Origin: Sphingomonas aerolata
Lineage (GTDB): Bacteria > Pseudomonadota > Alphaproteobacteria > Sphingomonadales > Sphingomonadaceae
Direction: 5' to 3'
Assembly: GCF_003046295.1 (NCBI RefSeq)
Contig: NZ_PZZN01000001.1
Span: 1,260,812 to 1,324,811 of the forward strand
DNA length: 64,000 nt
The notes beneath the pieces were generated by a model. The model was given only the letters and a program-made list of their open reading frames with translations, ran no database searches and had not been told where the DNA came from. A program made the translations under genes and the position numbers. Positions 18,605-27,362 of this stretch are shown one piece after another. The first letter of the stretch is position 1. The number at the start of each line of letters is the position of its first letter.

Positions 18605-20434
18605 ATGCCCCCTGATACCTACACCTCCACCCGCGCGGACCAGCCGTTGCTGCCGACGCTGCGCCGCTTTCTGCCATTCCTGTGGCCGGCGGGGCAGCCA
18701 AAGCTGAAGGCGCGGATCGTCGTCGCGATGCTGCTCGTGATCGCATCGAAGCTGGTGCAGGTCTTCGGTGCCGCGTTCACGCTGAAATATGCGGTCGATG
18801 CGATGGCGGGGAACGACCGCGGCGCGCTGACGCTCGTCGTGCTGCTGGTGATCGGATACGCCGCATCGCGGTTCGGCACGACGCTGTTCGACAATCTGCG
18901 CAACGCGGTGTTCGAGCGGGTCGGACAGGACGCGTCGCGGCGGCTGGCGGCGCAGGTGTTTCGCCATCTCCATGCGCTGAGCCTCGATTTCCATTTGTCG
19001 CGCCGAACTGGCGCAGTGACCAAGGTGGTCGAGCGCGGGACCAAGAGTATCGATACGATGCTCTATTTCCTGCTCTTTAACATTGCGCCGACGCTGTTCG
19101 AACTCGTGCTGGTGCTGGGCCTGTTCTGGACCAAGTTCGGCTGGCCGCTGGTCGTCGCGACGGTCGTGATGGTGGTCGGCTATATCGCGTTCACGCGGAT
19201 GGTCACCGACTGGCGCAATGCGCTGCGCGCACGCATGAACGACCTGGATACCGGTGCCGTCGCGCATGCGGTGGATTCGCTGCTGAACTTCGAGACGGTC
19301 AAGTATTTCGGCGCGGAGGAGCGCGAGGCGAAGCGCTATGACAGTGCGATCACCGCCTATTCCGAAGCCGCGGTGAAGAGCGAGAATTCGCTCGCATGGC
19401 TGAACCTCGGCCAGGCGCTGATCACCAATCTGATGCTCGCGGGCGGCATGGGCTTCGTCGTGTGGCGGTGGAGCCGGGGCGAGGCGTCGGCGGGCGACGT
19501 GGTCTTCGTTTCCACGCTGCTGGCGCAGCTATTCCGGCCGCTCGACCTGCTCGGCATGGTGTATCGCACGATCCGCCAGGGCGCGCTCGACATGGCGGCG
19601 ATGTTCGACCTGATCGACACGCCCGCTTCCGTCGTCGACGTGGCCGACGCCCCCGTGCTGGCGGTCAGCGCGGGTCATGTCCGGTTCGAGAATGTCTCGT
19701 TCGGTTATGATGCGGGCCGGCCGATCCTGCGCGATCTCGAGCTCGACGTGCCCGCGGGATCGACGCTCGCGGTGGTCGGGCCGTCGGGCGCGGGCAAGTC
19801 GACGCTCGCGCGGCTGCTCTACCGCTTCTACGACCTGACGGGCGGGCGGATCACCGTCGACGGACAGGACATTGCGCAGGTCCGCCAGGCATCGCTGCGC
19901 GCGGCGATTGGGATCGTCCCGCAGGACACGGTGCTGTTCAACGACACGATCGGCTACAACATCGCCTATGGCCGTGAGGGGGCGGAGATACCCGAGGTCG
20001 AGACGGCGGCGAAGGGCGCGGCGATCGCGGGCTTTATCGAGCGCCAGCCGCTTGGCTATGCGACGCGCGTCGGCGAGCGTGGTCTGAAGCTGTCGGGCGG
20101 CGAGAAGCAGCGCGTGGCGATCGCACGCACGCTGCTGAAGAACCCGCCGATCCTGATCCTCGACGAGGCGACGTCCGCGCTCGACAGCCGCACCGAGGCG
20201 GAGATCCTCGACACGCTCGAGGCGATCGAGCGCGGTCGCACGACGATCGTGATCGCGCACCGGCTGTCGACCGTGGTCCATGCGGACCAGATCGTCGTGC
20301 TGGAGGCGGGGCGGATCGTCGAGAAGGGCACACATGCCGAGTTGCTGCGGCGCGAGGGCGTGTATGCGGAAATGTGGAACCGGCAGGCGCAGGAGCGTGC
20401 GGGTGATGACGCGGGGGCGCTCGCGGCGGAATAG
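18605..20434 (+). CDS. ATM1/HMT1-type ABC exporter (fused permease-ATPase)
   Basis: A 609-residue half-transporter. The N-terminal half has about six membrane helices with the ATM1-like segments TGAVTKVVERGTKSIDTML and NFETVKYFGAEEREAKRYD. The C-terminal ATPase has Walker A GPSGAGKST, signature LSGGEKQRVAIARTLL and Walker B ILILDEATSALDS. Members of this branch export glutathione conjugates and help with heavy-metal tolerance or iron-sulfur/thiol balance. The ATG at 18605 has no clear ribosome site; a TTG at 18578 is the alternative. Confidence 0.92.
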   Translation: MPPDTYTSTRADQPLLPTLRRFLPFLWPAGQPKLKARIVVAMLLVIASKLVQVFGAAFTLKYAVDAMAGNDRGALTLVVLLVIGYAASRFGTTLFDNLRNAVFERVGQDASRRLAAQVFRHLHALSLDFHLSRRTGAVTKVVERGTKSIDTMLYFLLFNIAPTLFELVLVLGLFWTKFGWPLVVATVVMVVGYIAFTRMVTDWRNALRARMNDLDTGAVAHAVDSLLNFETVKYFGAEEREAKRYDSAITAYSEAAVKSENSLAWLNLGQALITNLMLAGGMGFVVWRWSRGEASAGDVVFVSTLLAQLFRPLDLLGMVYRTIRQGALDMAAMFDLIDTPASVVDVADAPVLAVSAGHVRFENVSFGYDAGRPILRDLELDVPAGSTLAVVGPSGAGKSTLARLLYRFYDLTGGRITVDGQDIAQVRQASLRAAIGIVPQDTVLFNDTIGYNIAYGREGAEIPEVETAAKGAAIAGFIERQPLGYATRVGERGLKLSGGEKQRVAIARTLLKNPPILILDEATSALDSRTEAEILDTLEAIERGRTTIVIAHRLSTVVHADQIVVLEAGRIVEKGTHAELLRREGVYAEMWNRQAQERAGDDAGALAAE

Positions 20435-20451
20435 CGTCGTCCCACCGTCTT

Positions 20452-20555
20452 CCACCCCGGCGAAGGCCGGGGCCCAGTTGGCAGACGTCGATAACGAAGG
20501 ACGTCGCTCCGTTACTGCACCCTCTCCAACTGGACCCCGGCCTTCGCCGGGGTGG
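20452..20555. repeat. REP-like inverted repeat (copy 3)
   Basis: Thirty-base arms (20452-20481 and 20526-20555; left arm begins ccaccccggcgaaggccggg) pair nearly perfectly around a 44-base middle. It lies between the converging ABC transporter and retropepsin-like genes. The middle shares an acgaaggacgtc stretch with the copy at 21634. Confidence 0.8.
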
Positions 20556-20577
20556 TGTATTGTGCGAGCCTAGCCAG

Positions 20578-21552
20578 TTACCCGCACGTGAGCCGTACCT
20601 GCTTCTGCGGCCTGTCGAACACGATCGTGGAGCAGTGATCGAGCACGTCCGCGCCGAGCGTCAGGCGGTCGTGTTTGGGGTCGCACTTGCCCTTGGCGGT
20701 GACGACGATCTCGTCGGGGTCGGGTGGTGCGGCGTCGGCTTCGGGAATCGACACGGCACTGCCGACGTCGCTGGCGCGGACGCCGAGCGTCGACAGCATC
20801 AGCGGGCCGACCGGGAGCGCGGTGGCGAGCATCATCGTGCGCACCGGCCGGACGATGCCGAAAGCGATTTCGACGGGCTCCAATGTACCGACGAGCGTGC
20901 CGCGCTGCGCCTCGGCGATCAGCGACGCGGCGTTGGCGGTGACCGTGGTGCGCGGGTGATAGGGATCGAAGCGGACGCGCACTGGCTGGCCGCCGATCAT
21001 GATCTGCGCGAATTCGCCCGACAGCCGTCCGAACAGGCCGCCGCCATCGACCATCGGCAGTGCGACCGTCCGTTCGCTCGCGCGCGGCGCGTGGAGGGCG
21101 ATACGCACGACGGGTTCGGGGAGCGACCCCGGCCCGATGCTGCCATCGCCGACGGTCGCATAGACACGCCCGATCCAGCGACCGTCGGCAGACCCTTTTT
21201 TGGGACTGGGAAAGCCGACCCGGCGTTTCACGCGGGTGGCGTCGAACGTCATCGGCCGCACGGTCGTGGCCTGCATCGCGCCCTTTCCGCCCACCGAATA
21301 GCCGATTTCCATCATGCCGCCTTTCAACCTAAGCCGGTCGGCGGCGGCGGTGGTCATGAGGACCAGCCCGGGCGCGCCAGGATCGACGCGGAGCGTGACC
21401 GGCCTGCCGTCGATCGTCGCGGCGATCATGCCACCGACCGGCACGTCTCGCACCGCCACAGGCTTGTCCGCAGCGAAGCCCGCGCTGCCGATCGGGACGA
21501 GCCCGACCAAGACGAGCGCCGTGGCACCGCTCCGCAAACCAAAGCCTTTCAT
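20578..21552 (-). CDS. Secreted retropepsin-like domain protein (uncharacterised)
   Basis: A 324-residue precursor with a signal peptide (MKGFGLRSGATALVLVGLVP onward to GSAGFAA). The region IDGRPVTLRVDPGAPGLVLM resembles a retropepsin-like half-site, but the usual DTG/DSG catalytic triad appears as DPG, so activity is doubtful. A second, similar half is seen at IMIGGQPVRVRFDPYHPRTT. A conserved DHCSTIVFDRPQKQVRLTCG C-terminus follows. The GGAGGTGG ribosome site fixes the ATG at 21552. It lies between two REP-like copies. Confidence 0.65.
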   Translation of the reverse strand: MKGFGLRSGATALVLVGLVPIGSAGFAADKPVAVRDVPVGGMIAATIDGRPVTLRVDPGAPGLVLMTTAAADRLRLKGGMMEIGYSVGGKGAMQATTVRPMTFDATRVKRRVGFPSPKKGSADGRWIGRVYATVGDGSIGPGSLPEPVVRIALHAPRASERTVALPMVDGGGLFGRLSGEFAQIMIGGQPVRVRFDPYHPRTTVTANAASLIAEAQRGTLVGTLEPVEIAFGIVRPVRTMMLATALPVGPLMLSTLGVRASDVGSAVSIPEADAAPPDPDEIVVTAKGKCDPKHDRLTLGADVLDHCSTIVFDRPQKQVRLTCG

Positions 21553-21633
21553 GCCACCTCCACCAATCGATCGCGAGGGGTGTTGCACATCGCTCGACGA
21601 CCGCAACCGCATTCGCCACGAGTATGAATGTAT

Positions 21634-21739
21634 GCCTCCCCGGCGGAGGCCGGGGTCCAGTTGGGAGACGTTGCTGACAAAGGACGTCCCGTCGTTACGA
21701 CCACCTTTCCAACTGGGCCCCGGCCTCCGCCGGGGAGGT
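21634..21739. repeat. REP-like inverted repeat (copy 4)
   Basis: Left arm 21634-21664 (cctccccggcggaggccggg...) pairs with right arm 21709-21739. The middle keeps the aaggacgtc and cgttac stretches seen at 20452. It lies between the divergent retropepsin-like and recQ genes, so it is in promoter-proximal DNA rather than between two gene ends. Confidence 0.8.
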
Positions 21740-21836
21740 GCATGCTATCTGGTCGGGATGACAGACCCTGGTGCACCGGCGCGATAAGGCCCGCGCTATC
21801 CTCGACATCGCAGCGGGGATCGCTACCTAGACGGCG

Positions 21837-23606
21837 ATGGCACTCGACCCCCTTCCCGATCTCCAGCGCATCTTCGGCTTTCCTGATTTTCGTGGCGTGC
21901 AGCGCGATGTCGTCGACCGCGTGCTCGCGGGGCAGCGGACTCTGGCGGTGATGCCGACCGGTGCAGGCAAGTCGCTGTGCTACCAGTTGCCGGCAACGAT
22001 GCTCGAGGGGACGTGCGTGGTCGTGTCGCCGCTGATCGCGCTGATGCACGACCAGCTGCGTGCCGCGACCGCGGTCGGGATCAAGGCGGCGACGCTGACC
22101 TCGGTCGATACAAATCGCGAGGAGACGATCGCGCGGTTCCGGGCGGGCGATCTCGACCTGCTCTACGTCGCGCCCGAGCGGGCCTCGAACGAGAGTTTCC
22201 GCAATCTGCTGTCGCAGGCGAAGCTCTCGCTGTTCGCGATCGACGAGGCGCATTGCGTGAGCGAATGGGGACATGACTTCCGGCCCGACTATCGGTTGCT
22301 CCGGCCGCTGCTTGACAGCTTTCCCGATGTGCCGCGGCTCGCGCTGACCGCGACGGCGGATGCGCACACGCGCGCGGATATCCTCGAACAGCTGGGGATT
22401 TCGCGCGAGGGGCTGATCGTGTCGGGGTTCGACCGGCCGAACATCCGCTATGCGATTTCGACGCGCGACAACGTCAACCGGCAGATCGCCGACATCCTCG
22501 AGAAGATCCCGGGGCCGGGGATCGTCTATGCGCAGACGCGCGCGGCAACCGAGAAGCTCGCCGAGGCGCTGGGGCGCAGCGGGCGGCCGACGCGCGCTTA
22601 TCATGCCGGGCTCGATCCGCAGGTCCGTGCGAAGAACCAGGCGGATTTCGTCGCGAGCGAGGACATGGTGATCTGTGCCACGGTCGCGTTCGGGATGGGG
22701 ATCGACAAGCCCGACGTGCGCTTCGTCGCGCATGCCGGGCTGCCGAAATCGATCGAGGCCTATTATCAGGAGACGGGGCGCGCGGGGCGCGACGGCGATC
22801 CGGCGATCGCGCATCTGTTCTGGGGTGCGGAGGATTTCGCGCGCGCGCGCCAGCGGATCGGCGAGGTCGAGCCCGAGCGGCAGGCGGGCGAGCGCCAGCG
22901 GCTGACCGCGATGGGTGGGCTGGTCGAGACCGCAGGGTGCAGGCGCCGCATCCTGCTCAAGCATTTCGGTGAGGAGCGGCTGGAGGATTGCGGCAATTGC
23001 GACAATTGCCTCGGCAATGTCGACGCGGTGGACGCGACCGAGACCGCGCGGAAATTCCTGTCGGCGGTGTTCCGGACCGGGCAGATGTTCGGCGTCGGCT
23101 ATATCGAGGGCATCCTGACCGGCGTGTCGTCGGAGCGCAGCCTGATGAACGGGCATGAGGCGTTGTCGGTGTACGGGATCGTCGAGGGCGACGAGGTGGC
23201 GTTGCTGAAACCGGTCTCGCGCGCGCTGATGTTGAAGGATGCGCTGCGCACCAATCCACACGGCGGGCTCGAATTCGGGCCTGCGGCCAAGGCGATCCTG
23301 AAAGGCGAGGCGGCGCTGTCGGTGATCGTGCCGCCCAAGCGCGAGCGGCGGCGCAAGGCGGCACCGGGGGCCGTGCCGAACCCGGTCGACGATCCGCTGT
23401 TCGAGGCGCTGCGCGTATGCCGCCGCGATCTGGCGAAGGACGCGGGCGTTCCACCCTATGTGATCTTCCACGATTCGGTGCTGCGTGACATGGCGGCGCA
23501 GCGGCCCGCGTCGCGCGCGGCGCTCGCGGTGCTATCGGGCATTGGCGCGCGCAAGCTCGACGCCTATGGGGATGCCTTTCTGGCAGTTATCCGCGAGTCC
23601 GCATGA
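21837..23606 (+). CDS. recQ: ATP-dependent DNA helicase RecQ
   Basis: A 589-residue 3'-5' helicase used in recombinational repair and restart of stalled forks. Walker A is MPTGAGKSLCYQLP (about residues 40-53), the DEAH box is AIDEAHCVSEWGHDFRPDY, and motif VI is YYQETGRAGRDGDP. A four-cysteine zinc site (GCRRRILLKHFGE, DCGNCDNC) and an RQC/winged-helix region follow. The C-terminus carries an HRDC domain (DDPLFEALRVCRRDLAKDAG). Its last codons overlap the next gene by 4 bases. Confidence 0.97.
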   Translation: MALDPLPDLQRIFGFPDFRGVQRDVVDRVLAGQRTLAVMPTGAGKSLCYQLPATMLEGTCVVVSPLIALMHDQLRAATAVGIKAATLTSVDTNREETIARFRAGDLDLLYVAPERASNESFRNLLSQAKLSLFAIDEAHCVSEWGHDFRPDYRLLRPLLDSFPDVPRLALTATADAHTRADILEQLGISREGLIVSGFDRPNIRYAISTRDNVNRQIADILEKIPGPGIVYAQTRAATEKLAEALGRSGRPTRAYHAGLDPQVRAKNQADFVASEDMVICATVAFGMGIDKPDVRFVAHAGLPKSIEAYYQETGRAGRDGDPAIAHLFWGAEDFARARQRIGEVEPERQAGERQRLTAMGGLVETAGCRRRILLKHFGEERLEDCGNCDNCLGNVDAVDATETARKFLSAVFRTGQMFGVGYIEGILTGVSSERSLMNGHEALSVYGIVEGDEVALLKPVSRALMLKDALRTNPHGGLEFGPAAKAILKGEAALSVIVPPKRERRRKAAPGAVPNPVDDPLFEALRVCRRDLAKDAGVPPYVIFHDSVLRDMAAQRPASRAALAVLSGIGARKLDAYGDAFLAVIRESA

Positions 23607-24031
23607 TCCGGCACATCAACGAAAGCATTTCGGTCGCGCCGCAGATCGCGGTCGAACAGGTCGCGGACATTGCCGCGGCGGGGTTCAAGACGATCGTCAA
23701 CAACCGCCCCGACGACGAGGATGCGGGACAGCCTTCGGGCGACGCGATCCGTGCGGCGGCCGAGGCAGCCGGCCTGAACTATGTCGCGATCCCGGTGACG
23801 CATGCGGGCTTTTCGCATCCACAGATCGACGCGATGACCCAGGCGCTGACCGAGGCCAAAGGCCCCGTCCTCGCCTATTGCCGGTCGGGCACGCGGAGCT
23901 GCAATCTGTGGGCGCTGGCCGCGGCTAAGGCGGGGCGCAATCCCAACCTGCTGCTCGCGCAGGCCGAGGACGCGGGCTATGACCTGCGCGGGATCCGCCC
24001 GATGCTGGACGCGCTCGCAGGGCCGCGATGA
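23603..24031 (+). CDS. DUF442/TIGR01244 phosphatase-like (sulfur transferase) domain protein
   Basis: A 142-residue protein of the dual-specificity-phosphatase-like fold. The P-loop is YCRSGTRSCNLW, a Cx5R motif with the cysteine near residue 93. This DUF442 domain is found alone or fused to a persulfide dioxygenase (Blh-type), where it is linked to sulfide handling. Which reaction it catalyses here is not shown. It starts in the recQ stop codon (ATGA) and ends in the start of the next gene, so the three are one translational unit. Confidence 0.85.
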   Translation: MIRHINESISVAPQIAVEQVADIAAAGFKTIVNNRPDDEDAGQPSGDAIRAAAEAAGLNYVAIPVTHAGFSHPQIDAMTQALTEAKGPVLAYCRSGTRSCNLWALAAAKAGRNPNLLLAQAEDAGYDLRGIRPMLDALAGPR

Positions 24032-24441
24032 TCCCGATCGCGCTCGGCCCCGCGGTGATCGGGGCTGCGGTCGCGGCATTGGTGGCGTCGGTCGGCGGTA
24101 TCGGCTGGGCAACGGCCCGGAAACGGCGCGTGATACGGATCGAGACCGCCGAGGAGGCCGCCGAGGCGGCGCAGGCGCAACTGCCGGGCTTTGCCGTGTC
24201 AGGGGCCGTCGTCGGCGCCGATGGGCGCGGTGCGCTCGCCGTCGCGGACGATGGCCGTGTCGCCGCGGTCAAGCGTGTCGGCAAGCGGATCGCGGTGCGC
24301 GAGGTCACCTGGCGGACGGTGCGCGCGACGCAGGAGGGAATCCTCGTCGAGACCGGCGACCGGACGCTCGGCGCGGTGATGCTCTCGCGGGTCGACGTGC
24401 TCGATATCCGGCGGCTGGCTCCCAGGAACATCGGCGTCTAG
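24028..24441 (+). CDS. Membrane-anchored protein of unknown function
   Basis: A 137-residue protein with one N-terminal transmembrane helix (about residues 5-28) and a cytosolic domain rich in short beta-strands (VSGAVVGADGRGALAVADDG to VDVLDIRRLAP). No family recognised. It overlaps the preceding DUF442 gene by 4 bases and ends the recQ operon. The operon context hints at a shared regulatory unit but gives no function. Confidence 0.75.
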   Translation: MIPIALGPAVIGAAVAALVASVGGIGWATARKRRVIRIETAEEAAEAAQAQLPGFAVSGAVVGADGRGALAVADDGRVAAVKRVGKRIAVREVTWRTVRATQEGILVETGDRTLGAVMLSRVDVLDIRRLAPRNIGV

Positions 24442-24473
24442 CGGCCACCCTGCCGGCACCGCGATCGACACGC

Positions 24474-24505
24474 AAAAAAAGACCCGGTGCGTTGTGCGCA
24501 CCGGG
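24474..24505 (-). terminator. Intrinsic terminator of glnK-amtB
   Basis: On the minus strand a perfect 9-base-pair stem (cccggtgcg / cgcaccggg, 5-base loop) is followed by seven T. It lies about 60 bases after the amtB stop codon and between the converging recQ operon and amtB. Confidence 0.9.
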
Positions 24506-24567
24506 CCAGGTTGTCCGCAGGAGGAACATCGTGGGTGCGGGCTCGGGCGGCCCGCTACCGAACAGGG

Positions 24568-25932
<1,365 letters not shown>

Positions 25933-25947
25933 CGTGTCCCCCTCCCC

Positions 25948-26286
25948 TCAGAGCGCCGAGTCGTCGGTTTCGCCGGTGCGGATGCGCACCGCCTGGCTGA
26001 CGTCGACCACAAAGATCTTGCCATCGCCGATCGCGCCGGTGTTGGCGGATGCCTGGATCGCCTCGACCACGCGATCCACCAGGCTCGTCGCGCACACGAC
26101 CTCGACCTTGATCTTGGGCACCATGTTGGTCGTGTATTCGGCACCGCGATAAATCTCGGTCTGACCCTTTTGCCGGCCGAACCCCTTGACCTCGGTGACC
26201 GTCATGCCCGCCACGCCGAGCGTGGTGAGCGCTTCGCGCACCTCGTCGAGCTTGAACGGCTTGATGATGGCAATGACGAGTTTCAT
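25948..26286 (-). CDS. glnK: P-II nitrogen regulatory protein GlnK
   Basis: A 112-residue P-II protein, the exact family length, starting MKLVIAIIKPFKLDEVREAL. The T-loop tyrosine at residue 51 (RGAEYTTN) is the uridylylation site, and the VGDGKIF-like block is GAIGDGKIFVVD. P-II trimers sense ATP/ADP and 2-oxoglutarate and gate AmtB. The frame is open 10 codons further upstream, but the length and the AAGGGG ribosome site favour 26286. The amtB partner indicates glnK rather than glnB. Confidence 0.95.
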   Translation of the reverse strand: MKLVIAIIKPFKLDEVREALTTLGVAGMTVTEVKGFGRQKGQTEIYRGAEYTTNMVPKIKVEVVCATSLVDRVVEAIQASANTGAIGDGKIFVVDVSQAVRIRTGETDDSAL

Positions 26287-26457
26287 CGCGCCCCTTCCCC
26301 TTGTTACGTCGAACACAACGCAACGACCGTGCCAGTTTACCGGCAGGGTGCGGGACGGGGCGGGGACGGCGTGCCAGGCGCGCCGGGCCGTTAGAAACTG
26401 TGCAGCGCGCGACGATTGCCTTAAAAACGGGCAGCGCGCCGTCGGGCAGTTTTCCGG

Positions 26458-26658
26458 TCAGCGGTCGGGAATGATCGCGCGCGCCTCGGCGAAATCGTCG
26501 GCATCGACCATCACGCGGACCGGGATCAGCAGATCGCTGCCGTCGCCGATCGCCATGTCGCCGTCGAACACGATCGCGGCAATGCCCTCGCTTTCGAGCC
26601 GACCGGCGATGATCAGCGCCTCGTTGCGGCTGTAGCGGCCAAGCTCGGCGAGACTCAT
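26458..26658 (-). CDS. DUF2007 family small protein
   Basis: A 66-residue protein, MSLAELGRYSRNEALIIAGR onward, matching the DUF2007 pattern of a small alpha-beta domain that ends with VMVDADDFAEARAII. The family resembles P-II-like or ACT-like signal domains but has no proven ligand. Its ATG overlaps the stop of the PNPOx-family gene by 4 bases, so the two form a coupled pair. Confidence 0.8.
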   Translation of the reverse strand: MSLAELGRYSRNEALIIAGRLESEGIAAIVFDGDMAIGDGSDLLIPVRVMVDADDFAEARAIIPDR

Positions 26659-27221
26659 CGGGCTGCACCGGTCGCGGCGGGTGCGATGGTCGGCACGCGC
26701 GTCGGCAGGCCGTCGATGCTGCGCGGATGTTCGGCCCATTCGGCGAGCCGTTCGGCATCGCTCTGCCCGGCATGATATTTGGACAGTGTCTGGCGTTCGC
26801 GATCGAGCGTCATGACGGGCACGCCCCAACCGCAGCTCGTCTGCACCTGATCGACCGCGATCTCGAAGATCTGCCGCGTACCCGGCAACGGCGTGAACTG
26901 CGCATAGAGCGCGTCCCAGCGATCGTCCTGCGGCAGCACCGCGGTGCCGTGCCCATAGATGCGGAAGATGAGCGCGGGGCGGTCGAACGCGCAGAACATG
27001 ATCGTGATGCGTCCGTCGGCAGTGAGATGCGCATTGGTCTCGTTCCCCGAGCCACCGACGTCGAGATAGGCGACGGTGCCAGCGTCGAGCACGCGGAAGC
27101 TGTCCATGCCCTTCGGGCTGAGGTTGATCCGCGCACCCTCGGCCGCGGTCGCGACGAAGAACACGGGCTGGCGTTCGACGAACGCGCGGTGCGCGTCGGT
27201 AAGGGCGGGGAAGAAGTCCAT
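26655..27221 (-). CDS. Pyridoxamine 5'-phosphate oxidase family protein
   Basis: A 188-residue split-barrel flavin-binding-fold protein. The start (FVERQPVFFVATAAEGARINLSPKG) and FCAFDRPALIFRIYGHG are typical of the general-stress FMN-binding branch rather than true PdxH. The C-terminal TSCGWGVPVM is a recurrent end motif of this subgroup. The cofactor may be FMN or F420-like; FMN is expected in proteobacteria. It is divergent from the TonB receptor gene. Confidence 0.85.
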   Translation of the reverse strand: MDFFPALTDAHRAFVERQPVFFVATAAEGARINLSPKGMDSFRVLDAGTVAYLDVGGSGNETNAHLTADGRITIMFCAFDRPALIFRIYGHGTAVLPQDDRWDALYAQFTPLPGTRQIFEIAVDQVQTSCGWGVPVMTLDRERQTLSKYHAGQSDAERLAEWAEHPRSIDGLPTRVPTIAPAATGAAR

Positions 27222-27293
27222 GGCAACACCCTATCAGGACCACCGCTCAGACGCGAACGGTGAACCGCTTTTCCAAGCCACTGAAAACGCAAT

Positions 27294-27332
27294 TTGCGAA
27301 TCGGTCGCAACGCTATTGCAAATCAGTCGCGA
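27294..27332 (+). promoter_or_regulatory. Two tandem palindromes upstream of the siderophore receptor
   Basis: The first site is ttgcga-atcgg-tcgcaa (27294-27310), a perfect 6-base inverted repeat with a 5-base spacer. The second is ttgcaa-atcag-tcgcga (27316-27332), the same pattern with one changed base per arm. The repeats are 22 bases apart, two helical turns. The position ahead of an iron-uptake receptor and the ttgc-aat/tcgcaa pattern resemble alphaproteobacterial Fur or Irr operators. Confidence 0.6.
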
Positions 27333-27362
27333 CAACAGTAGCGAGTCGGAAAGGGGTTTTTC

